Part shown: one piece after another, positions 45,166 to 55,655 of the stretch
How the letters are laid out: each line of letters begins with the position of its first letter
Position numbering within the stretch: position 1 is the stretch's first letter
Assembly (NCBI GenBank): GCA_009760855.2
Contig: WPIO01000242.1
Location: 1 to 64,000, forward strand
Direction: 5' to 3'
Length of the DNA: 64,000 nucleotides
DNA from: Cristatella mucedo
Lineage: Eukaryota > Bryozoa > Phylactolaemata > Cristatellidae
Position numbers and translations under genes: made by a program
The notes under the pieces: model-generated
Told to the model about the DNA's origin: nothing
What the model saw: only the letters and a program-made list of their open reading frames with translations
Database searches by the model: none

Positions 45166-45815
45166 CAAATGTACACACCTTACAGCAGTACTAACTTTGT
45201 GGAATTATCTACTCTAAAACATGACCAATCAATCGATATAATTTTGAGTGTGATTGATTCCGTGAGTCCGCAGTTCCGCAAGCACAAGTCGATGACGTCA
45301 CGCTTAGGTTGTGCCCTTAGTAATATTTATAGTACTACAAAGCATTAAAGCTATGGCAAGTGCCATGTCAGGAGATCATTGAGAATAATTTAGAAATTCA
45401 CGAATATCTTTAGAGCACGCGCTCTGTCTTAGTTGAAATTGAACATTCAGTCGATCGTGCATTGAGTTACGGTATGCATAGGATACGATCCAATAGTGAA
45501 GAGCAGGCATTTTATTCTTGCATTCTTTTATTACGTTTGTTCACGCTGTGGAGATTACCGCTCAGCGAAACGGATAAAAAAGGAGACCCTGATCAGTACA
45601 GTCAGTCTCAGCTACGGGCAGCCGGTCATTAAGTAGTTGCTGCTAGGCTTTTGAGCAACTAGGCGCTTATATGCATTGCCTCTCATTTTAAAATTGAAGA
45701 TGGGATGTCGACAATTTCTCGCGGGTAAACTCAAGTGCTAATGACGTTTGGTCTTTTGCTTAGCTTGGTAAGGGCGCTGAATCTCGATTCGGATGACTGA
45801 ATATAAATTACTAGG
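45166..45815. other. No recognised feature
   Basis: Nothing seen. Confidence 0.4.
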
Positions 45816-46150
45816 TATGTTTGAAGTTTGGATGAGTGTTTAACTGGTCAGACACTGCTTGTTCTAGAGCCTTTAATATAAATAGCAATAGGGAGACTGG
45901 GTGGAAGTTGCTCAAGCTCTTCTCGGGAGCGGCAGTAAATCTAGGCATTTCAGAATGAGAGATGTAGATCAAGGATATGAATTAGTTTTAATAGAGTATG
46001 AGACTAAATTTTAGGTGAGATTAGCAGGAGGGGCAGACTTGAAGGTGGACGTTGAGGTAGAGAGAAAAACGGAAGTCTGAGACTACTCGGAGGGCATTAC
46101 TCAATTTTCAAGTCATTTTAGAATACACGGGTCTTTGCTGTAGCCCAACA
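45816..46150 (-). mobile_element. LINE family A reverse transcriptase scrap
   Basis: TTTGAAGTTTGGATGAGTG, TAACTGGTCAGACACTGC and AATAGGGAGACTGGG match the intact-order copy at 3370-3450. Highly diverged. Confidence 0.55.
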
Positions 46151-46194
46151 CTCTGAGTACAATTTATCACTGAACACGAATCTTTTTTTTTTAA

Positions 46195-46762
46195 GAAATA
46201 TATCTTCTATATTTTCAACTATTTAAAGTTAACAATATATTACCATAGCGTCATCAAAGAATTAATTCTCTTTTTAGGCACCGCTTTACATATTCTGTAA
46301 AGGAAGCATGTCAACTTGGTACCGATAGTATGTACAGTTTCTGCACACAAAAGCTCGCGAAGGAAAACTCATAAGGATGCAGCGACTGCTGCGAGGAGCA
46401 GGTGCGCTTCTAGCTTCTTTTAAATTTCCCTAAGTCAGGGGATTTCACGATAGCGGTCGGTTGTGAGTGCCAAGATGTGAGAGTGAAACAACTAAAGGCA
46501 CGTCTAAAAATGATTTCAGTTTGGTTACGAAGCACAGCTAAATGACTTTAGTCAGTAGGGCGGGTAGTACGACGGCTAGTCTGGTTACAAAGTAGTTCAG
46601 ATGGGTAGAGCGAAGCAAGAGAATGAATGGACCTACAAGTCGGTGACAAGGCACGGAAGTCGATGCGCTGCTAGCTGGAAAGCCAGTGCAGGCCTGCGAG
46701 AAATGCCGTAATGTGGCAAGGGCAATGCTCATGATAGACAAGCCTGGCCGCAGGACTTGGCA
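46195..46762 (-). mobile_element. LINE family A 3' part, diverged
   Basis: Left end with a tail-like block (GAATTAATTCTCTTTTTAGG), then GCTAGCTGGAAAGCCAGTGC and CATGATAGACAAGCCTGGCC. It ends where a SINE is inserted. Confidence 0.65.
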
Positions 46763-46917
46763 TCGAGCTGGTTTGGTCCAGCGGTTAAGGTGCTTGCCCC
46801 GACTAAGGTCTGGCTGAGGTCGTGGGCTCGAGCCCTGAGGCATATGAAAAGCGCCTGAATAGAGATTTAGTTCTCTTGGGGCGCTATACAAATGAATTAT
46901 ATATATATATATATATA
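46763..46917 (+). mobile_element. SINE family 1, near-complete
   Basis: The clearest copy. tRNA-like head GAGCTGGTTTGGTCCAGCGG (A-box) and GTCGTGGGCTCGAGCCC (B-box). The tail hairpin is AAAGCGCCTGAATAGAGAT ... TCTCTTGGGGCGCTATAC, followed by a TA microsatellite. It abuts the tail of the next LINE. Confidence 0.9.
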
Positions 46918-47695
46918 ATATTATTGCACTTGATAAAGCGCCCTCAGAGAACTTAATCTCTTTCTAGGCGCTTTACATTTGCTGCAAAGTGATATGCAAT
47001 AGAATAGTAAGTAAAATCATGCTTGAAAAACAAACAAAATGAATAATATGGTTAGGGGTGACATGCACAGGGTCAGCATGCAAATGTGGTTAGTGGCAGC
47101 ATGCACAGTGTCAGCACGCATAAGCACATCAAGGACGAATCACAGGGACCCACTAAATGCTGTCCTAAATAGGTGTGTTTTAAGTTTCTTTTAAATGTGG
47201 TCAGGTCGGGGCATGTTCTGACGCAGGTCGGGAGGGAGTTCCAGGCTTTTGGAGCATACGAGCTAAATGCACGGTCTCCAAAGGATTTAAGGTTTATACG
47301 AGGTATTTCCAGACTGTTGGATTCCGAAAAGCGAGTGGTACGATGCTTGGCCTGATGGGGTAGTATATCTGAAAGATAGGCTGGAGCCATAGAATGAAGA
47401 GACCTAAAAGTGAGCGACAAAACCAATCAACTCTGGACGTCTGATTGCATAGGCCAGAAGACTTACGAACACTTAGAGACCGGTTTTCATAAGCGCTTTG
47501 AACAATTCGCATTTGTTTTCCTTGTCTAAGCACGCCGGACTGTTTGCAGTGCTGCGTAGCTGAAAGTAGGCACGCTAGACTTTGGAGCTTAGTGTTTGTA
47601 TATTGATCCTCTGGAAAAGGGCACCCAGATTTCATGCAGCTGATGCAGAAGATATGCTGATAAAGCCGATTGCTTCTTTATCACCGTTGTCAGCG
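46918..47695 (-). mobile_element. LINE family A 3' part with internal deletion
   Basis: ATATTATTGCACTTGATAAA tail at the left, hairpin, GCATG-rich block and open 3' coding sequence (SLTFRSLHSMAPAYLSDILP, about 47073-47426). After 47425 the sequence jumps to an upstream LINE segment (GCTGAAAGTAGGCACGCTAG), so part of the thumb region is missing. Confidence 0.8.
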
Positions 47696-47696
47696 T

Positions 47697-47895
47697 TACG
47701 ACGCTGCTTTGACCCAGTGGTTAATTACTGTGCTCGCCCCGACCAAGGTCAATGGGAATGCATTTGATGACCAAGGGCGTGGGCTCGAGCCCCGTGACAG
47801 ATGTGAAGCGCCTGAATAGAGATTGGAAGTTCTGAATAGAATTTCTTATAGGGCACTATACAAATTAAGTATATGTTTGTATATTACATATTATT
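47697..47895 (+). mobile_element. SINE family 1, diverged
   Basis: TTGACCCAGTGGTTAATTAC head, GTGGGCTCGAGCCCCG B-box-like block, and a hairpin with a small internal duplication (two TGAATAGA stretches). Confidence 0.7.
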
Positions 47896-49120
47896 GTAGT
47901 GTTTTGGAAGTGAGCTATGGGTCTGTTGAATAGCTTAGACAAAGCCGATGTGGTGCACGCAATGTTTTCCACGCCTACACACACTCCCAGCACCTACCAG
48001 ACCCTGAAACCCTTCAGTTACAGACGTAGAAAAAATCCCTATACAATTATTGAACAGCAGAAGGGACGTATTATGTAAACTCGCTGCATCCATTTAATCC
48101 GAAACTTTCTAGAGAATTAATTGTTCATGTTTTGGTTACAGATGACCGTTTGCACCAAATGTGTTTGCTTTGCATGTTCAAGACCACAGAACTCCAAGAA
48201 GTGCAATATTGACTATAAGTACAAGGCTTTACCGGCAATTCTTTATAGCCAACTCTCCTATGTTCTTCAATAATTAACTCAATGTTTCCCGGTCATCTTT
48301 CGACCCCAACATTAAAATATTAGAATCAATACTATGAGGTTTGAGCTAACAGCAACCTGGTCTCCTTTCTTACTTTCTTATGCAGAAGACACTAAAAACG
48401 GCCATTAAGTAGCTCGTTGACCACATAGGCAAGAAGGCATATTATAAAGATGCCGGTTGGGAAGTGTTACCGATGACACCGTAGATAGTAATTGTGGTGA
48501 TTATGTCACTGCCTCAAACTTGACCTGTCGGCTAGTTTGTTCACTTTCGTGCACGAGATCTTGCTTGAATGACTGAAATAAAAATATTGGTTCGGAGACG
48601 AGACTCTGACGCGGTTTAAATCATACCTGTCCTACTGTGTCCAGTCAGCAAGTCCACTGCCGAGGTTAGGTCTCATCAAGAGGATCCCAATTACCTGCTG
48701 CAATACTCAAGGGTCTATTTTCTGTTTGTTGTTCTCTATCTATGGAGCGTACTGAAACCGACTACATTCAGCAGCACTTACCATTCAGGCATTCATAATC
48801 AGTTGCAGCGATCGATAGATTGAATGCATTTCGTGGAGATATGGCCCTTATATAACTTTCTTGAATTAAATTATTCAGAAGCAGAATTCAACCCCCAGGA
48901 AGCTCTTTAGGCTTTGCTAGAGTAGGCGAATTTGCGTGCTTAACTAGCTACCCCTTAGTATGGTGCGACTATCGGCAAGTGCTATCAATTTGGATCACCT
49001 ACTTGTTATTTAATAGAATATAATTCGTAAGGCCGCATTCAAAACTAAGAATCGCTAGAGATGCCTGTCCTAGGCTAGGTGCTACTTGCCGCGCCAGCTA
49101 GCTTGATTTCTCTTTAACTT
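47896..49120. other. Mostly unrecognised; faint LINE A match
   Basis: 48590-48670 faintly matches plus-strand LINE reverse transcriptase (TTTAAATCATACCTGTCC). The rest is unassigned. Confidence 0.35.
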
Positions 49121-49251
49121 TGTTGCTCAATCTCCGCAACTTAACATTCAATTGCATTTCCCTTTGCAGCAAATGTAAAGCGCCTAGAAAGAGATTCAGT
49201 TCTCTGTGGGCACTTTATCAAGTGCAGTATTATTATTATTATTATTATTAA
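49121..49251 (+). mobile_element. LINE family A tail
   Basis: TTGCTCAATCTCCGCAACTT, TTTGCAGCAAATGTAAAGCG, hairpin and ATT repeats. The CTCAATCTCCGCAACTT stretch is shared with the tail at 56793. Confidence 0.8.
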
Positions 49252-49601
49252 GATTGCAACTCTGTATTCACATGGAAATGCAGACGTTAGAGGAATTGAG
49301 CCCCTCTATGGTATGTGCTGAGTTGAGCCGCTAAGTTCTTCTTTAAATCTAAGAAATACATTCGTGGAATTACTTCTCCACAGAAGCTGTGAAGACCCTT
49401 GATTGATCGCTGGATTAATTGGTGTTTGTGAATTTACTTTGATAAACAAATTTATTAACCACACTATTTTGATCTTCAAGGTCCTTTTTTGCTCAACTCC
49501 TTCATACTTATAGTTCTGGCAGTTTCAGCCTCCGTGTGTCCTGAGCTCCCTTCACTACAATGCGTGATACACTGTGTAATGTATTAGTTGTCTGGTTCTC
49601 T

Positions 49602-49800
49602 CACTTCAAATGAACAATATATAAACTGTCCATTCCTGTCACTTCAAGTGCACAATCTATGAACTGTCCGCTTCTTTCACTTCAAGTGTAACATGTTTTA
49701 ACTGCCCCCTTCAACAATTCAAGTGAACAATTAATTAACCGTTAGTATCTGTCACTTCAAATGTACGATCTAATAGCTGTCCGTTTTTGTCAGTTCGAGG
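49602..49800. repeat. 38-bp minisatellite, about 5 units
   Basis: CACTTCAA[AG]TG or a variant starts at 49602, 49640, 49678, 49715, 49753 and (partial) 49791, a period of 37-38 bp. Units end in AACTGTCCG or a close variant. Confidence 0.9.
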
Positions 49801-49813
49801 TTGGTGACAGATC

Positions 49814-49968
49814 CGTGGCAGAGCCAGGGGAAGGGGCAATTGTCTTCCCCGTGAAGAGATGGAAGTACCCGTGTATCACGGGGCAAATTTCCGAAGGCCT
49901 TGGGAGGCAAGGGACCCTTGTCCCGCTACCTGTACCCTTGCACCTCGAAATCCTGGCTCCGCCCCTGC
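49814..49968. mobile_element. Short MITE-like element, possibly hAT-type
   Basis: The ends are imperfect inverted repeats: CGTGGCAGAGCCAGG on the left and CCTGGCTCCGCCCCTG on the right. Flanks GACAGATC (49806-49813) and GACAAATG (49969-49976) agree at 6 of 8 bases, the size of a hAT target duplication. It is 155 bp long with no coding capacity. Confidence 0.5.
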
Positions 49969-50044
49969 GACAAATGCTTTGACTTTGCTGCAAAAAATCT
50001 GGAATGTAGTAGTTTTGAGCCACCATGATCTCTCCGGTTGCCGA

Positions 50045-50345
50045 CTCTGGCACTTATTTTCCGGATATCCTTCATAGCTACTTCTGTGCTACATTACCCT
50101 TGACCGTAGCTCCCCTGTCAGCAATCTGCCTCGCCCCTCTCTGCGAATGTTAAGCTCAGGCGGTTTCTTTTTCCAGCCATCCTTTATTGCTACTTATGTG
50201 TTAATGCGTTACTTACCCCTTTACGGTAGCTCTCCACACTGCTAGGAGTCTCACTTTGCTGTGAATGCTCAGCTCTGGCAGTTTCTCTTTCTTGACTTCT
50301 TTCATGGCTACTTCTGTGCTACTGTACTTTGCTATTTTCTCAACT
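50045..50345. repeat. Diverged tandem repeat, about 115-bp unit, 2.5 copies
   Basis: The order TTCATAGCTACTTCTGTGCTA, CCGTAGCTC, GCGAATGTTAAGCTC recurs as ATTGCTACTTATGTGTTA, CGGTAGCTC, GTGAATGCTCAGCTC and again as CATGGCTACTTCTGTGCTAC. Confidence 0.7.
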
Positions 50346-51245
50346 GTTAAGGAGCTTCAGCATCTAAATGTGCTGCAGCTATCGCTCGTCTCTAGTATCA
50401 AAATATTGTCATTTAGCCTTCTCGCCTTATGACTAGAACTGATACTCACCCATAAAGTCCAAACAATTATCAATTCTTCCGCTAAATTATTCTTCTACTG
50501 CTCTCGCAGTATTCGCAACTGCCTTTTTGTTTATTGCTGTTTACAACTCATATTAGCAAGCTCATCAAATACTTGTACGAACGGAATTTCATCAACTTTA
50601 TGAATTATTCTTCCACGCTTTTTTCTTACTCCGTTTAAGACTAAGATAAGAGCAATAATTATGCAAGTAAATGTAAATGATTCGGCAGAAGAAGTTGCAG
50701 TCTTATCTAGTCTCATGAGCTGTCATGGTCATCTTTTCTTCAACAAGGAAAGGCATTGAATACAAGAAAGAGGTCGTAAGACGTTATCGATTATTGACCC
50801 CTACACGAGGAGCAAATGCCCTGTCCGTTTCAAGACTCCGTGCTAAGTACATCAATCTGACATGCTCTACTAAAAAAGTCCGTTGAGAAAGGCGAGAGGC
50901 AAGCGTGTGTAGAATGATCACAATTCCACCCCTGTTGATTAGAATACTAGAACTCTTCCATAAGATAATGTACCGTTGACGTCTTACCTTCTCAACCCTT
51001 GCATGAGGCAAGCATGCCTTTGTAAGAAATTGCTTGGTTTTCTGATTTGAAAGACCAATTGCATTGCCAAGGGACGTGCAAACTTCGGCTTGTGGGGTGC
51101 GCACAAGCAACAGAATCGTTCATTCTTAAAATTGCAAGAGCTCAATGAGAATATTTATTCGGAGTACACGTCAGAATCAGTTATTTGACATTTAAATTGA
51201 ATCGGATCCACGAGATCTCACGAATGAGGCGCTTTTAATAACAAA

Positions 51246-51277
<32 letters not shown>

Positions 51278-51538
51278 TGCAAACAAATAAATCTGAAAAT
51301 GTGTACCTTGTGGTCATGAAATGTAAGGTTAAATAAATGTCTTCGTAAAATAATTTAAATTTTCTTTAAGGCACACAGTCCGTGGATGATCATTCTTGAC
51401 ACCGGCAGGTCTGAGTTCGAAAAGATAGCGACCGCATTCGATAGCTTCACCCTTAGTGGACGGCTGGGAATTTGACAGTTAAGCTCAATGAGTCTAGCAA
51501 TTATACCAGGCGGCCTAATGTCGAAGGCGGCAGCAGAT
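50346..51538. other. 3' flank of ABHD8; no other gene seen
   Basis: Includes a TA microsatellite (about 51250-51278). A minus-strand AATAAA (TTTATT at 51154-51159) is a candidate polyadenylation signal for ABHD8. The minus frame at 50784-51110 has no family features. Confidence 0.4.
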
Positions 51539-54500
51539 TCAGGTTTCGCGGAATGCCGATGACACAGCTGCATTGACTCCATATGGCCGACTGAGTAGAA
51601 AGAACTCGATCAGATTGTTGACAGTAGTTTGGTGCTCCATCATAACCATGTGACCACTGCTGGGTACCACTCTTAACTGCGATTGCGGCATCAACTACAA
51701 ACATGAATAGCATTTTATTAAAGAGCGGCGTGATATTGTCTGTTCTCGCTAACGACGAACAAGAATGCAAATTGCTACAGGCTTCTTTTAGAAATCGATG
51801 ACTACGCACAAGGAACTATCTTAGTGCCCACACATTCAATTAGATGCTGCAGCGACTAGACGTCTAGTTGACATCTTAGACGAGGCGAACCTAGTAGACA
51901 TGAGTGCGACCGTTGGCTGAATAAGCAGTTCAAAAGGAAGATTCCTAAAGTCAATCGACGTTTGTACTTGTATAAGAATTTTACGAACAAAAGACCTATC
52001 TAACGGCATTATTTATGACCAGAATATACGACGTACATTAGGCTGCGAAAAAGAATGAGCGACTGAAATTCAAGTAACTACCTAGAAGTGCACTGGTATG
52101 ACAAAAACCTTGATGTAAAACGACTGTTGTGCTGCCAGTATTTATACAATCACGCGAGTTTCGCGCAGGTACATACACAAACGTGCACGCACGAAAGCGT
52201 GCACTGTAAGCGATAGCGAACGCAAGCACTCAGTATCCAACGAACGGCATACCTAAGCAGAGGAGGAGCCAAATACAAACTGCAGAGCTGCTCTACGAAC
52301 CAGCTTGCCAAGTGATGCCACGGTATGGGATTAACTATGCCATTTCATAATCCTTATCATGTTCGCAGGTACGACCAAATGAAGATTAGCGAAGGAAATT
52401 TCGGAGCGGAAATTTCCCAGCATTGTTCGCACTAAGAGACGGCCGGCCGTAATAAATGAAAGCTCACACGTATCACCGAATTACTGCCTCGTAGGGTGGC
52501 AAGAAACCAGAAAGAATGGCGAATTAATCTAAGATCACCACAGGTTACGCGTTTCTCATACTACATCTCACTAAAGCGCATCCAGTCTCTCCTGGTGCCG
52601 ACTGTGGCACATCCTTACCAGCCGTCCTACGCAACTAACTCCATGCAAATCACGTCTTTGACTTCCCTCCTAACTCAACTGACTCAGCACTTTCTCGCTG
52701 TTTTTGAGCTCCGGACAGATCCGCATTTGCAGGATTATACCCTATACTACCTGGTTGTGATACGCTGTCAATCGACCGATGACAAACATACGCGTCAGTA
52801 TGATTTTGAAAAGAGATTCCCAAGATTCAGGATACCCGAAGGCCACCATTTTATGTCACGGAGAGCGTAGCCTGCCAAAAGGACAGAACTCGAGGCTCCT
52901 AAAATGGTGGCACCCACTCAATGGGATCTCAATTACGCTGCAATGACTCGAGCTCTACGGAGGCCACAGTCAAAATATACCCTGGTTTGACCCGGAGCTA
53001 AGGTGCTCGCCATTTACGACCGAGGTCGTTGGCTCGAGCCCTGTGGCTCGCGTAAAGCGCCTGGATATAGATTGACTTTCCTCGTTATTCAAATGAATTG
53101 TGTTTTTCATAACCCCAGTGCCCGGCCACAAGCAGCCAAAACGCAAAAGGTATCCACGACTCCATACATAAATCAGCAAAACGCACGCCTTTCGCTCGAA
53201 CCTAGTACATTTGGATCCGACATTTCATTTTGTTCAGTTCGCTTTAGTTCAGCATCTGTGGAGCTAATGAGAAAACGAAAATTATAAAAATAAAAAGAAA
53301 ACTTGTACGACGAGCATTGAGCCACATTCTGCCTATCCACTTGGCCCTTGTGATAACATCATTTTGCTATTTTGAAAATCAAAATTTCGGACTGACGATA
53401 CCTGCCCGTGCCTGTCTCGGAGCCGATTCGGGCTGGCCCGTCTCGCGCGCGCGCGTCTTTACAAAGAAGCGAAAGCGCTTTGGACTGCCCAGCGGCGAAT
53501 AATAAGGGACGGCCTACAGGTGCTCCACTTCTCGCAGGGAACAGAGCGGCTGCGGGGGGTCCCCGTACCTGTGTCTTTACGTTCCGCACGACCTCCGAAA
53601 GCACAGATAGAACAAAGAATCGCTGCCTACCTGGTTTTCCTGCTCGTACCACTGAGGTGAATAAGCTGAGGAGGGAGGAAACAATGCGACGTGAGAGAGT
53701 TAGCTAGTTTCGAGCTACAGAGCTTCGCACGGGCATGGCTAAGCCAGCTCGCGTCGGCCATACTCAGGCCCACACAGCGAGCGCGCTCCGTCTCGCGGGG
53801 AGGGGGGCGCGTCGTCCGAGGAGCGTTTCTCCACAGACTGCGAAGCCACGCAGCCGCTGCTAGACATCCACGCTACTTGCGCATACTCCAGGCGGTCCGT
53901 ATAGTCATAGGCTGCGGAGGTAGCAATCGCAGCGCGATATCGACGTTAAACGCAAGAGCAATAAAACCTGGGAGCTACAGCTATTCCCTTTCTACCCGGA
54001 TACCAAAGTTAGGCCAATCGATGGCGACCGACGGCTGGCTGCTGAGTGGCAAATGCAGCAGCGGGTCAAGCGACGATCGTTTTCATATAATATTACTACC
54101 GCCTCAAGACCGTGGACAATTCACGTTTCTCTGCACGGCCAATTGCACGTTGCTGCAGCTGCTGTAACGCATCTCCTCCACCTGCCACTCAACAAGGCCA
54201 CACGGACTCTTCACGGTTGTTAATCTGGAGAATTTTCTACAGGCGGCGAACTCAAAGCTTGATCGGCTTTCGGTGAATACAGAATGGGGAGCTTGCTAAG
54301 ACGTTAGCCTGTCGGCGTCGTTGCGGCCGCAGGCTAAACTCACAAGACCGTGGAGACACCTTTCCTTTGCCGACGGAAGTGCGGGCCTTGTGGGTTCCAA
54401 CGCAGCTGCACAAGCCCGGCTGTGGGCCCAAGTCTCACTTTTCACAGTATTTTTTTCGTGCACTCGCGTGACTAGGCGATCAGGCTCGATCAAGTGAGAA

Positions 54501-55617
54501 ACATCCAAAGCCACCGAGCGCCTTAAAATCCGCACCCCTGTCGCTCAATCGTAAGGAACACTGATCCCGGAAACCAAAGCTTGCAGGCCTGTAGTCTGCC
54601 AGAGGAGGCAGCCATTCCGCTGTCGCCAGCTCTCGGCAGGCCTTAGAACCCTTAGGAAACCTGCACGAATTTTCAATTTTAATTCGTGCCTCTCTTAGAC
54701 GATATGGACACAAAGCACTTGAGAAACAGTTCCCCTACCTCGGTTGTTAATAGTGCTCGCGATTTATTAGTAAGCACAGCTTGGCTTCCAACGGGCATCA
54801 GATTCGCTAGGCGTTGATCAGAGCATGGATAGCAGCTGCGTATCAACCGACGGTGCCGCAATGCCTACTTCGTGCATCTCGGCAGCATCGTCCACGCTTC
54901 CAAACTGGTCGTCTTCTCCGACGATTATAAGAGTGGGCGTCCGTATTGACTGATGCAGCAAGACTCCGCCTTCTTTCCAAATCTGACCTTGCATGACATT
55001 CCGAAAGACGTACGCAGGTACATCAAAAGCCGCCTCGTACGTTGGCCGAAGCTCCTTGGTGGTTTTGTGAAACGCCTTCCTACAAAGCAACGAGGGCTGG
55101 TAAGGAAAACTCCAGCAGCAGCAGCAAAGCCCGAAAAGCAGCTTCAGCTTGTCCGAGCAATCCAAGCAGAGCGTTCAGCCTGCAGGAATCCGAAGAAATG
55201 TCATAGTCCAATATATTCCGACAGGTGCCATGTTCGCGACAGGCAAGTCTAGCTGCAGAGCTTGTGTACCAACTGTAGCGCCACAGGCCGAAAGACCTGC
55301 CAGCAGTAAGTCGAATGAGTGAGTCAAGACGAGATGTCACAAATGCATGGGCCAACTTGGATGTGGTATACCGGTCTAGTCAGGCCCAAGTTTTTGCAAA
55401 GCTTCTTAGCTGGAAGCTGGCATGCGACAATGGAGCCGATGTGGGCAGTGAACGGTCACTTTGAAACAGACACCCAGAATTTGGGCAGAAGATGCTATAG
55501 AAGATATTCTGGCCCAACCCATTTATCGAGCAAGGTTTTCCAGTTTTTGACTAATATTAAGTTTTCGGGTAGCTAGTAAGTTGGCTTTATTGTCATTAAA
55601 TTTGAGAATGGTCTCTG

Positions 55618-55655
<38 letters not shown>

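Larger units (their letters stand above)
51695..54868 (-). other. ABHD8 intron 3 contents
   Basis: 3.2 kb intron. It holds a plus-strand LINE B scrap (52575-52750), a SINE (52983-53105) and a GC-rich, unassigned block (53400-54170) with a 158-codon plus-strand frame that has no family features. Confidence 0.7.

Noticed and set aside
53359-54167. Overlapping plus and minus frames in a GC-rich block
   Set aside because: Lies in ABHD8 intron 3; no splice or family evidence, and both strands are equally open.
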